From Rhodospira trueperi (GTDB lineage Bacteria > Pseudomonadota > Alphaproteobacteria > Rhodospirillales > Rhodospirillaceae): DNA of 64,000 nucleotides. Position numbers and translations under genes: made by a program. The DNA lies in the NCBI RefSeq assembly GCF_900101965.1, contig NZ_FNAP01000004.1:124001-188000 (forward strand), written 5' to 3'. The notes below the pieces were generated by a model, which was not told the origin of the DNA, ran no database searches, and worked only from the letters and a program-made list of their open reading frames with translations. Position 1 is the first letter of the stretch, and the number at the start of each line of letters is the position of its first letter. This document shows positions 1 to 7,388 of this stretch, in pieces.

Positions 1-43
1 GGCGGATGGATGGTGGGGAACGAGAAAGAAACTGCGACACGTT

Positions 44-116
44 GGAGGGCGGCTGGCCGAAGGACAGCCGCCGGGATGTGGGTGGGCGGCGGGTGCCTGT
101 CGGTCACCCGCCCCCG
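44..116. repeat. Dispersed palindromic repeat, family 2 (copy a)
   Basis: Two hairpins in tandem: GGGCGGCTGGCC..GGACAGCCGCC, then GGCGGGTG..CACCCGCC. The same arrangement recurs at 26528-26600, and the second hairpin alone at 18628-18662. Here it lies just past the 3' end of argG. This is an intergenic repeat of the REP or MITE type. The remainder of positions 1-158 shows no gene. Confidence 0.7.
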
Positions 117-158
117 TCCGAACGCGGCGTCGTGCAAACGGATCATCCGCAGACCCGA

Positions 159-1367
159 TCAGGCGTTCCCCAATCGCAGCCGGAGCGCATTCAGCTTGAT
201 GAAGCCCTCGGCGTCGTGCTGGTCGTAGACGTCGTCGGCCTCGAACGTGACGTGTTCCATGCTGTACAGGCTGACCGGCGCCTTGCGGCCGACCACCATG
301 GCGCTGCCCTTGTACAGCCTCAGCCGCGCGGTGCCGGTCACCCGCTCCTGGGTCTTGTCGATCAGGGCCTGCAGCGCCTCGCGCTCCGGCGCGAACCAGA
401 AGCCGTTGTAGATCAGCTTGGCGTAGCGCGGCATGATCTCGTCCTTCAGGTGAAGCGCCTCGCGGTCGAGGGTAACGGACTCCACCGCCCGGTGCGCCGC
501 CAGCAGGAGCGTGCCGCCCGGGGTTTCGTACACGCCCCGAGACTTCATGCCGACAAAGCGGTTCTCCACCAGATCAACGCGGCCCACGCCGTGCCGGCCG
601 CCGATCTCGTTCAGCCGGCGCAGCAGTTTGCCGGGGGACAGCCGTTCCCCGTTGACGGCCACGGCATCGCCTTTCTCGAAGTCGATCTCGACATACTCCG
701 GCGTGTCCGGGGCCTGCTCCGGGTTCACGGTCATGCGGAACATGTCGTCGTCCGGCTCGGCCCACGGGTCCTCCAGCGCCTTGCCCTCATAGGAGATGTG
801 CAGCAGGTTGGCGTCCATGGAATAGGGCGCCTCGCCGCGCTTGTCCTTGGGCACCGGGATCTGGTGCGCCTCGGCGTAGGCGATCAGGCTGGCGCGGCTG
901 TTCAGGTCCCACTCGCGCCAGGGCGCGATGACCTTGACGTCCGGCTTCAGGGCATAGGCGGTCAGTTCGAAGCGGACCTGATCGTTGCCCTTGCCGGTGG
1001 CGCCGTGGCTGATGGCGTCGGCGCCGGTCTCCTGGGCGATCTCCACCAGACGCTTGCCGATCAGCGGCCGGGCGATGGAGGTGCCCAGCAGATAGGTGCC
1101 CTCGTACAGCGTGTTGGCGCGGAACATGGGGAAGACGAAGTCGCGGACGAACTCCTCCGTCAGGTCCTCGATGAAGATCTCCTTGATCCCCATCATCTCG
1201 GCCTTCTTCCGGGCCGGCTCCAGTTCCTCGCCCTGGCCGATGTCGGCGGTGAAGGTCACCACCTCGCAGCCGTAGGTGTCCTGCAGCCAGCGCAGGATGA
1301 TCGAGGTATCGAGCCCGCCCGAATAGGCCAGCACCACCTTCTTGACGTCGCCCGTGGTCTTGCTCAT
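159..1367 (-). CDS. argG: Argininosuccinate synthase
   Basis: Joins citrulline and aspartate using ATP to give argininosuccinate, the penultimate step of arginine synthesis, in the cytoplasm. The 402-residue product has the family's usual length. The N-terminal ATP pyrophosphatase loop AYSGGLDTS lies at residues 14-22, and the later citrulline/aspartate-binding stretches (for example [13 protein letters not shown] and [12 protein letters not shown]) are intact. The open frame runs 23 codons further upstream, but the ATG at 1365-1367 gives the normal short lead-in [10 protein letters not shown] before the nucleotide loop, so I chose it. argC lies about 12 kb away, so the arginine genes are scattered. 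Certain by motif and length. Confidence 0.97.
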   Translation of the reverse strand: MSKTTGDVKKVVLAYSGGLDTSIILRWLQDTYGCEVVTFTADIGQGEELEPARKKAEMMGIKEIFIEDLTEEFVRDFVFPMFRANTLYEGTYLLGTSIARPLIGKRLVEIAQETGADAISHGATGKGNDQVRFELTAYALKPDVKVIAPWREWDLNSRASLIAYAEAHQIPVPKDKRGEAPYSMDANLLHISYEGKALEDPWAEPDDDMFRMTVNPEQAPDTPEYVEIDFEKGDAVAVNGERLSPGKLLRRLNEIGGRHGVGRVDLVENRFVGMKSRGVYETPGGTLLLAAHRAVESVTLDREALHLKDEIMPRYAKLIYNGFWFAPEREALQALIDKTQERVTGTARLRLYKGSAMVVGRKAPVSLYSMEHVTFEADDVYDQHDAEGFIKLNALRLRLGNA

Positions 1368-1452
1368 GCGCGTGCGCCCTTGTGTCCCGAGTCCTGGAAA
1401 GGGCGGGGAGTATAGGCCATGCGGGCCGGGGGGCAAGGGGGGCGCTGGCGGA

Positions 1453-1590
1453 TCAGGTCAGCGACGCACCCAGCACGACGGCGCCGAACACGACGCTGAA
1501 CACGACGCTGAACACTGGGGCGGTCATGACGCCGACGACGCCCCACATGTAGGTCTCCAGCGGCTCGACGTGTCGCGTCAGGTCGGACAT
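1453..1590 (-). CDS. 45-residue membrane microprotein, function unknown
   Basis: An ATG at 1588-1590 opens a 45-codon frame. GAGGTGGAG sits about 8-15 bases upstream as a ribosome binding site. The product starts with a charged stretch ([10 protein letters not shown]), followed from about residue 15 by a single hydrophobic helix rich in Val, Phe and Gly that runs to the C-terminus. This pattern suggests a single-pass inner-membrane peptide. It lies 85 bases upstream of argG on the same strand and may share its transcript. The internal direct repeat TTCAGCGTCGTG accounts for the doubled FSVV motif. I do not recognise a family. The good ribosome site and clean topology favour a real gene, but its size leaves doubt. 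Confidence 0.5.
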   Translation of the reverse strand: MSDLTRHVEPLETYMWGVVGVMTAPVFSVVFSVVFGAVVLGASLT

Positions 1591-1666
1591 CGGCTCGTCT
1601 CCACCTCGACTGCCGTCAGGACACCACAGGGGGGGCGGAAGGTGTCATGATCGTGGCCATCGGCTT

Positions 1667-1885
1667 CAGGGCCATCGGGTGAAGGCACAGTCGGCGAGCC
1701 GCGAGACTCCGTAGGGCGGGTTCGCGCCGAAGGCGCAACCCGCCGCATCATCGCCGCGCGGCGGATTGCCCCGCTGCGCGGGGCGAATCCGCCCTACCTT
1801 ACGAAAAGAGGGTGGGGCGTTCCGCCACAAGGCACACGATCCACCGGGTGTTTGCGACCGCACACCCTTTCACCCGATTGCCCTG
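1667..1885. mobile_element. MITE-like element with terminal inverted repeats, copy A
   Basis: A 219-bp element. The left end CAGGGCCATCGGGTGAA matches the inverted right end CAGGGCAATCGGGTGAA with one mismatch. Inside is a strong palindrome, GTAGGGCGGGTTCGC.. to ..GCGAATCCGCCCTAC (1710-1796), with GC-rich inner hairpins, then an AAAGAGGGTGGGGCGTTCCGC segment. Copy B at 33334-33526 has the same ends and the same order of segments. No transposase is encoded. It fills most of the gap at 1591-1914, starting about 30 bp past the stop of the DUF3035 gene. No clear target-site duplication was found. Confidence 0.65.
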
Positions 1886-1914
1886 CGTCGGCCTTGCCGG
1901 GCGACGGGCAACCG

Positions 1915-2481
1915 TCAGAACAGGCCTTCCAGGATGCCCTTCTGGCGCCGCTCGATGGTCGGGGAGGCGCCAGTGGTTGGTGGCCGGCCCAGCGCCTGAT
2001 TCTCGCGCAGACGTCGGCTTTCCGCTGCCGCGTCCACTTCGGTGCCGTAGGGGACCGGCTCGCGCCAGAACAGCAGCCTGTCGGCGAAGCCTTCGCTTTC
2101 GGCGGCCAGCGCGCTGGTTTCCTCGTCCACAACGCGCCGGATGTCGGGAATGGCCTGATCGGTGCCGGCCCGGGTCAGCAATGCCCGTTCCCCCGGGGTG
2201 ATGCCGCCGGGCAGACCCTGTCCACCGCTGCCCGGTTGCTCCGGCGCGCCGGTGATGACGCGACGCGCCTGATCACGCGTCGTGCCTTCCTGCGGGCGGG
2301 GCGCGCCGGGGTTCGGTGGCGTCAGGCTATACTCGGGCGGCAGACTGAGCGGCGCGCGGGTGACCACGGCGAACTCGTCGGGCGCCTGCCGCTCCAAGCC
2401 GAGCACGCGCTTGGGGTTGTCGCACCCCGTCAGGCCGACCAGCAGGCCGGCGGCGACGCCCGTGGCGATCCAGCCTCGCAT
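1915..2481 (-). CDS. DUF3035-type lipoprotein
   Basis: A predicted lipoprotein of 188 residues. Residues 1-20 form a signal peptide ending in a lipobox (LTGC), so the mature protein would carry lipid on that Cys and sit in the periplasm. The rest is polar and Pro/Arg-rich, with the sequence RVLGLERQAPDEFAVVTRAPL that I associate with the DUF3035 family, whose function is not known. I chose the ATG at 2481 because GGTGGAG lies about 10 bases upstream. A GTG at 2496 would also be open but has no such site. The gene follows lspA by 23 bases on the same strand, so the two are probably co-transcribed. Its neighbour encodes the enzyme that would process its own signal peptide. Confidence 0.8.
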   Translation of the reverse strand: MRGWIATGVAAGLLVGLTGCDNPKRVLGLERQAPDEFAVVTRAPLSLPPEYSLTPPNPGAPRPQEGTTRDQARRVITGAPEQPGSGGQGLPGGITPGERALLTRAGTDQAIPDIRRVVDEETSALAAESEGFADRLLFWREPVPYGTEVDAAAESRRLRENQALGRPPTTGASPTIERRQKGILEGLF

Positions 2482-2504
2482 TGTCCCAAGCTCCACCCAA
2501 GTCC

Positions 2505-3029
2505 TCAGTTGTTCGCTGTCTTAGGCGATTTTCTGCCCGCGAACAAGGTATCCCACAGCAACAGGGCGGCCCCCACCGAGATGGCGGCGTCGGCCACGTT
2601 GAACGCGGGCCAGTGCCAGCCGGCCACATGGACATCCAGAAAGTCCATGACGGCGCCGTACAGCGCGCGGTCGACGGCGTTGCCGAGCGCGCCGCCGATG
2701 ATGAGGCCCAGCGCCGCCACCAGAAGCCGGCTGTCGGCCCGGCGCAGCCACAGCGCCAGCGCGAGCGCCACCGCCAGGGCCAGCCCGATCAGCAGGACCG
2801 GCGTCCACGGCGAGCCGTTGGCGAGCAGGCCGAAGCTCACACCCGGATTCCAGATGGTGACGATGTTGAAAAAGCCGGTCACCTCCAGACCACCGAAAGG
2901 CGGCCGCAGCCCCAGGAACACGGCGTACTTGGTGGCTTGGTCCAGGGCCACGACACAGGCCGCCAGCAACAGACCCCAGGTCAGGGGCCGGCGCTCGGTG
3001 GAGTTCCTTGAACCGTTCTGTCCGCTCAT
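2505..3029 (-). CDS. lspA: Lipoprotein signal peptidase (signal peptidase II)
   Basis: Cleaves the signal peptide of prolipoproteins in the inner membrane, after diacylglyceryl modification of the lipobox Cys. The product has 174 residues with four hydrophobic segments (about 17-38, 76-95, 103-120 and 146-163). The two catalytic Asp residues sit in the conserved GNAVDR (D120) and FNVADAAI (D147) motifs. Length and topology are normal for the family. An AGGGCAAG site precedes the ATG. ileS, a common upstream partner in other bacteria, is absent here. A predicted lipoprotein gene follows directly. Confidence 0.95.
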   Translation of the reverse strand: MSGQNGSRNSTERRPLTWGLLLAACVVALDQATKYAVFLGLRPPFGGLEVTGFFNIVTIWNPGVSFGLLANGSPWTPVLLIGLALAVALALALWLRRADSRLLVAALGLIIGGALGNAVDRALYGAVMDFLDVHVAGWHWPAFNVADAAISVGAALLLWDTLFAGRKSPKTANN

Positions 3030-3206
3030 CTTGCCCTACGTTTCCATCGCCGTCGCCGTCGCCGTTGCGGCGCCATGCTACGCGCAACCTGATCGCCATC
3101 CAAGAGCGCGGGTTCGCCGCAGTCCGGGGCGCCGGCCGGTGGCGGAGCCGTTGAAGACGATGGGGATCCGCTGTACCGTTTGATGCCTGACGTCGGAAGA
3201 CTGGAG

Positions 3207-3218
3207 TGATCGCGATCA
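3207..3218. promoter_or_regulatory. Palindrome TGATCGCGATCA upstream of the binding-protein gene
   Basis: A perfect 12-bp palindrome 69 bases before the start codon at 3287, in the divergent gap between lspA and the solute-binding protein. It is a candidate operator. Only one copy was noticed in the window, so it could be chance in GC-rich DNA. Confidence 0.2.
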
Positions 3219-3286
3219 ACGCGCCGTTGAGCGGCCGCTTCGAGTGGCCAAAACGCCGCCAAATCGTCAGACAGGGGAGGGGTGCC

Positions 3287-4141
3287 ATGATTGTCTTCGG
3301 CTCGAATCCGCGACATGACGCTGACCGTGCTGTCCGGTTGACGGGGCTGTTCGTGATCGCGCTCATCGCGCTCACCCTTGTGGCGAGCCTTTCCCCACCC
3401 GCCCGCGCCGCTGACGACGACCGTCTGGCCCGGATCGAGGCCAGCGGCACGCTGCGGGTCTGCATCTGGCCGGACTACTACTTCATCACCTTCCGCAATC
3501 CTCGCACCGGCGACCTGGAGGGCATCGACATCGACATGGCGCGGGCTTTCGCCGACGATCTGGGGGCGGACCTGGAGGTGGTGGACAGTTCGTTCGCCGA
3601 ACTGGTCGCGTCCATGACCGAGGATCGCTGCGACATCGCCATGCACGGCGTCGGGGTGCGCGCCGACCGGGCGGAGCACATGGATTTTAGCGAACCGTAT
3701 CTGGTCAGCGGCATCTATGCGGTCACGTCCCTGGAGCATCCGACCGTCAAGACCTGGGACGACATCGACCAACCCGGTATCATCGTGGTGGTCCAGAAGG
3801 GCACCTACATGGAACCCGTGATGCGCACGTATCTGAAACGGGCCAACCTGACGGTGGTCGATGCCTTCCTGGCCCGCGAGCAGGAAGTCATGAGCGGGCG
3901 TGCCGATGTCTTCATGACGGACTATCCCTATGGCCGGCGCATGGCCGACCTGACCGACTGGGCGCGCCTGCTGGCGCCCGAGGAACCGCTGGCTCCCACG
4001 CCCTATGCCTACGCCGTGCCCAAGGGAGAACCGGCGTGGCTGGAGCGCGTCAATATGTTTGTCCGTGCCGTGAAGGCCGACGGTCGCCTACGGGCGGTGG
4101 CGGAGCGCAACGGCCTGCTGCCCATCCTGGCCACCGAATGA
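3287..4141 (+). CDS. Periplasmic solute-binding protein, family 3
   Basis: A 284-residue periplasmic protein. The signal peptide ends at about residue 41 (ARA before ADDD). The mature part begins with the family 3 pattern: RIEASGTLRVCIWPDYY, then GIDIDMARAFADDLG, then the SMTEDRCDIAMHGVGVRADRAEHMDFSEPY stretch typical of polar amino-acid and related binding proteins. The ATG at 3287 is preceded by GGGGAGGGG, and a start further upstream would spoil the signal peptide. No ABC permease or ATPase genes follow. Instead the stop codon is one base from the start of a sensor kinase, which suggests the protein delivers a ligand signal to that kinase rather than to a transporter. The ligand is unknown. 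Confidence 0.85.
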   Translation: MIVFGSNPRHDADRAVRLTGLFVIALIALTLVASLSPPARAADDDRLARIEASGTLRVCIWPDYYFITFRNPRTGDLEGIDIDMARAFADDLGADLEVVDSSFAELVASMTEDRCDIAMHGVGVRADRAEHMDFSEPYLVSGIYAVTSLEHPTVKTWDDIDQPGIIVVVQKGTYMEPVMRTYLKRANLTVVDAFLAREQEVMSGRADVFMTDYPYGRRMADLTDWARLLAPEEPLAPTPYAYAVPKGEPAWLERVNMFVRAVKADGRLRAVAERNGLLPILATE

Positions 4142-4142
4142 G

Positions 4143-6332
4143 ATGAGTGATGGCGCGTCAGACGAGGGGAGACGTGAGGTCAAGGCGTCCGACGCGCCCG
4201 GGAACGCGATCGCCCACGCCGCAAAGCGCCGTCCCAACCGAACCGTGCTGCTGTCCGCGTTCGCCCTGGCGGTGATCGCGCTGTTCGTGGGTGCCGTCTA
4301 CGCCACGTTCCTGTTGACCGAGGCCCGGTATGCCGAAACGACGCGGATGGCCGCCCATCTGGTCGAGGACAGCATCACCCGCACGCTGGAATCGACGGAG
4401 ACGACCCTGCTGGGCGTCGCCACCATGATCCGGTCGGTGGGGTCACTGGAGACTCCCCAGGCCCGTCAGGACATGGCGATCCTGGTAGACCAGTCCCTGC
4501 GGTTCGCGCCCTATCTGCGCCAGATCATGATCGCCCGGTGCAACGGCGCCGTTGTCTTCGACAGCGTGGGGCGCGTCCCCGAAGACGGCGGTCACCGCAT
4601 CAATCCCATCGGGCTCGGGCTGTGCGACATTGAAAAGGGGGGCGCCACCCTGTCTCACACCAGCCTGTTTCGGGGGCTGCGCATTGGCCCGGAAACCCCA
4701 GGCCGGTTCCTCCCGTTGGTGGATGGGCCGGAGGACCTTTCCCCCCGAACCATCATTCCGGTGGCGGTGATGGCCACGCCCGAGGTTCTGGTCGTGGGCG
4801 CCCTGAACCCCGCCAGCCTGCGGCGAATCCTTGACGACGCGCGATTCGGCGTGGCCAGCGCGGTGCGGATCACGCGACTGGACGGCACGACGGTTCTCGA
4901 CGCGGAGGATCCCGAGGTCTCCGTGCTGCGGGGCCGCTCCGTTTCGCTGATCGACGCGGCGCGGGACGGCATTGAGGTCGGTCAAAAGACGCTGTCCGAC
5001 CCGAACAGAATGCTTCCGGCCGGCAGCGCAACCTTCCGCCTGTCGTCGCGCTATCCCGTGGCCGTGGTGGTGGCCGTCGCGCGCGGTGATCTGGTACGGC
5101 AGTGGCTGGAGAGCACCGGCTCGCTTCTGTTCTGGAGCGTCGTCTCGCTGTTGGCCCTGGGTCTGGGCGGCGCGGTTCTAATGCGGGAATCGATGCGGCG
5201 CGCCCGGCTGGAGGGGCGGCTGCGGCTGATCAGCCTGACCGAGGCGGTGTTCGCGCACACCGCCGAAGCCATGCTGGTCACCGACCGGAACCATCGCATC
5301 CAGGCCGCCAACCCCACCTTTCTGACAACGACCGGGCACCACTCCGAAACCGTGATCGGCGCCACCCCGGACGATTTTCTGACCCGGGCCACTGTTGCAA
5401 CGCCGGAAGACGGGGGGGAAGACCCCTCCGGCCCGCCGCACTGGTGGCTGCGCCGGGCCTCCGGCCCGCCGCGCGCGGTGGAACTGCGCGGTGCCCCGCT
5501 GGGGCCGGACACCACCATCCTGACGCTGAACGACATTACCGACCGCATCGCCGTGCAGAAGGCGTTGAAGGACGCGCTGCGCGAGGCGGAACTGGCCAAT
5601 CGCGCCAAGTCCGAGTTCCTGGCCGCCATGAGTCACGAGTTGCGCACGCCCCTGAACGCCATCATCGGCTTCTCGGAAATCCTGCGCGACGAGATGTTCG
5701 GCCCCATCGGCATGGCAAAGTACAGGACCTATGCCGAGGACATTCATGGCAGCGGCAGCCTGCTGCGCGACATCATCAATGACCTGCTCGATCTGGCCAA
5801 GATCGAGGCCGGCAGGTTCGAGTTGTTCCCGGAACCGCTGGACATCAACGCCGAGATCGAGGGGGCGTGCCGTCTGGTCCGAGAGCGAGCGACCAATCAC
5901 GGCCTGACCTTGACCGTGGCGGGCTGTGCGTCGGCGCCCACCCTGGTTGCCGACCGCCGGGTGTTCCAGCAGATCCTGATCAATGTTCTGACGAACGCGA
6001 TCAAATTCACGCCGCGCGGCGGGCGCATCTCGGTGTCCTGCGAGCAAGACGCCGACGGAGGCCTGAGCGTGGCCGTGAGCGACACGGGCATCGGCATCGC
6101 GCTGGAGGAGCAGGCCCGCATCTTTCACACTTACGAACGGGCCATCAACACCGAGACCCGGCACATTGAGGGCAGCGGCCTGGGCCTCGCCCTGGTCAGG
6201 TCCATGATGGACCTGCACGGCGGAAGGGTCTCGCTTCAGAGCGCGCCCAACGAGGGGTCGACCTTCACGATCACGTTTCCGCCGGTTCCAGGTGACGAGG
6301 CTGATCGGAGCCATGCGGAACCGGATGACTGA
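4143..6332 (+). CDS. Membrane sensor histidine kinase with PAS domain
   Basis: A 729-residue two-component sensor kinase. Order: short cytoplasmic tail, TM1 (about 35-57), a large periplasmic sensing region (about 58-325), TM2 (about 326-347), a PAS-like segment (about 360-475), HisKA with phospho-acceptor H498 in AAMSHELRTPLN, then HATPase_c with DTGIGI and GSGLGLALV. There is no receiver domain on the protein and no response-regulator gene next to it, so its partner is encoded elsewhere. It begins one base after the stop of a periplasmic binding protein, a pairing that implies co-translation and probably a shared signal. The kinase call is firm. The ligand and partner are open. Confidence 0.93.
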   Translation: MSDGASDEGRREVKASDAPGNAIAHAAKRRPNRTVLLSAFALAVIALFVGAVYATFLLTEARYAETTRMAAHLVEDSITRTLESTETTLLGVATMIRSVGSLETPQARQDMAILVDQSLRFAPYLRQIMIARCNGAVVFDSVGRVPEDGGHRINPIGLGLCDIEKGGATLSHTSLFRGLRIGPETPGRFLPLVDGPEDLSPRTIIPVAVMATPEVLVVGALNPASLRRILDDARFGVASAVRITRLDGTTVLDAEDPEVSVLRGRSVSLIDAARDGIEVGQKTLSDPNRMLPAGSATFRLSSRYPVAVVVAVARGDLVRQWLESTGSLLFWSVVSLLALGLGGAVLMRESMRRARLEGRLRLISLTEAVFAHTAEAMLVTDRNHRIQAANPTFLTTTGHHSETVIGATPDDFLTRATVATPEDGGEDPSGPPHWWLRRASGPPRAVELRGAPLGPDTTILTLNDITDRIAVQKALKDALREAELANRAKSEFLAAMSHELRTPLNAIIGFSEILRDEMFGPIGMAKYRTYAEDIHGSGSLLRDIINDLLDLAKIEAGRFELFPEPLDINAEIEGACRLVRERATNHGLTLTVAGCASAPTLVADRRVFQQILINVLTNAIKFTPRGGRISVSCEQDADGGLSVAVSDTGIGIALEEQARIFHTYERAINTETRHIEGSGLGLALVRSMMDLHGGRVSLQSAPNEGSTFTITFPPVPGDEADRSHAEPDD

Positions 6333-6444
6333 CTGAGTCCCGACCCGCCACCGAAAACAACCGACCGATGGCCAGGTGGGGTCTTGTTGGAGATCCCTCG
6401 ACGTGCCGCCGGGCCGCCGTTCCACAGGGGTGGAGACCGGTTTT

Positions 6445-6548
6445 AGAGCACATCCCGAGCGATCCGAAACGGATCGCGACGACGATTTGCTTCAAGATCA
6501 AATAATTAGAGCGCATTGCGTGATTTGGAGCGCACGCAATGCGCTCTA
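6445..6548. repeat. TAGAGC-ended repeat, family 1 (copy 1)
   Basis: A 104-bp element beginning TAGAGC and ending GCTCTA. It contains the core CCCGAGCGATCC..GGATCGCGACGACGATTTGCTTCAA, then an AT-rich spacer and a hairpin TAGAGCGCATTGCGTG..CACGCAATGCGCTCTA. It fills the space between two convergent genes, and its terminal TAG (minus strand) is the stop codon of the acetyltransferase gene. Related copies lie at 15617-15685 and 41820-41924. Confidence 0.8.
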
Positions 6549-7100
6549 AGGTTCTCCCGAGGCGGACAGACAGGGCCGCGCGCCAGCATGCGGAGACTCT
6601 CGTTCCGTCGCGATATGCTCCAGGAACACGACGGCCTTGTCCCCAGGGCCATAATCCGCGCGGCCGATCTCGCGAAAGTCGAGGGCCTTGTGAAACGCGA
6701 GGGAGCCCGGGTTTGGCGGGCGCTCATTGACCTCGCACAGCACGCGGCCATGCCCCTCGCGCCGTGCGGCCGCAATCACCGGATCGTATAGCGCCCGGCC
6801 GATGCCCCGCCCGCGCGCGTCCGGCGCGACCACGATCCGGTCCACATAGATCAGGTGACTCCGGTTGGCGCATCCCCAGCGATAGTTCGGGCTGTCATGG
6901 TCCAGGCCGGGCGGCAGGGCCAGCATGAAGCCGGCCAGGCCCCCATCCGCGTTCCGGCAGGCGACGGCCACCGCCGACAGCGCCCTCAACCGGTCGAGGG
7001 CCGCGAGATCCAGCGCGTTGACGTGCGGCACGGCGGCGTTGTTCAGGGCCAGGGCGTCGGGCAGGTCGGCGTCCGTCAGGGGTGTCGGCGAAGGGGTCAT
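6546..7100 (-). CDS. GNAT family N-acetyltransferase
   Basis: A 184-residue single-domain acetyltransferase of unknown substrate, using acetyl-CoA. The GNAT motif A is clear: VDRIVVAPDARGRGIGRAL, with the acyl-CoA loop DARGRGIG at about 94-101. A typical C-terminal strand-helix follows (CEVNERPPNPGSLAFHKALDF). The same frame stays open far upstream, antisense to the helicase gene, but that part is a shadow. The ATG at 7100 fits the domain start, although the ribosome site is weak. The stop codon TAG is supplied by repeat family 1, so the last residues (about ATERESPHAGARPCLSASGEP) may be partly repeat-adjacent drift. Divergent from pcrA. Confidence 0.85.
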   Translation of the reverse strand: MTPSPTPLTDADLPDALALNNAAVPHVNALDLAALDRLRALSAVAVACRNADGGLAGFMLALPPGLDHDSPNYRWGCANRSHLIYVDRIVVAPDARGRGIGRALYDPVIAAARREGHGRVLCEVNERPPNPGSLAFHKALDFREIGRADYGPGDKAVVFLEHIATERESPHAGARPCLSASGEP

Positions 7101-7287
7101 GACAGCGGGTCCGGCGGAGAGGTGTGGGCAAGGCCACCATGGCATAGCAAGACGGCCGGCGAGATCAAGGCCGGACGGCTTCATGCCACGTCCGCTCACC
7201 CTTGTCGGCTCAGAACTGGTCCGCGCTTGGTTGTCCTCCGGACGCCTGCCGAAGGGAGCGCGCACCATGCGCCGGCCCGGGCCGTGC

Positions 7288-7316
7288 TTGCCCGTCCCTG
7301 CTGGCCCCGATATAGT
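7288..7316 (+). promoter_or_regulatory. Sigma-70-type promoter for pcrA
   Basis: A -35 like TTGCCC (7288-7293), a 17-base spacer and -10 TATAGT (7311-7316). This would start transcription near 7323, giving a leader of about 65 bases before the helicase ATG at 7389. It is the best-formed promoter noticed in the window. It is a sequence match only. Confidence 0.45.
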
Positions 7317-7388
7317 GGAGCAGTTCTGCATTCGTACCATATGTCGCCGCCGCGCCCGAACCGGGCGGTCCCAAACCCCGGGGGAGCC

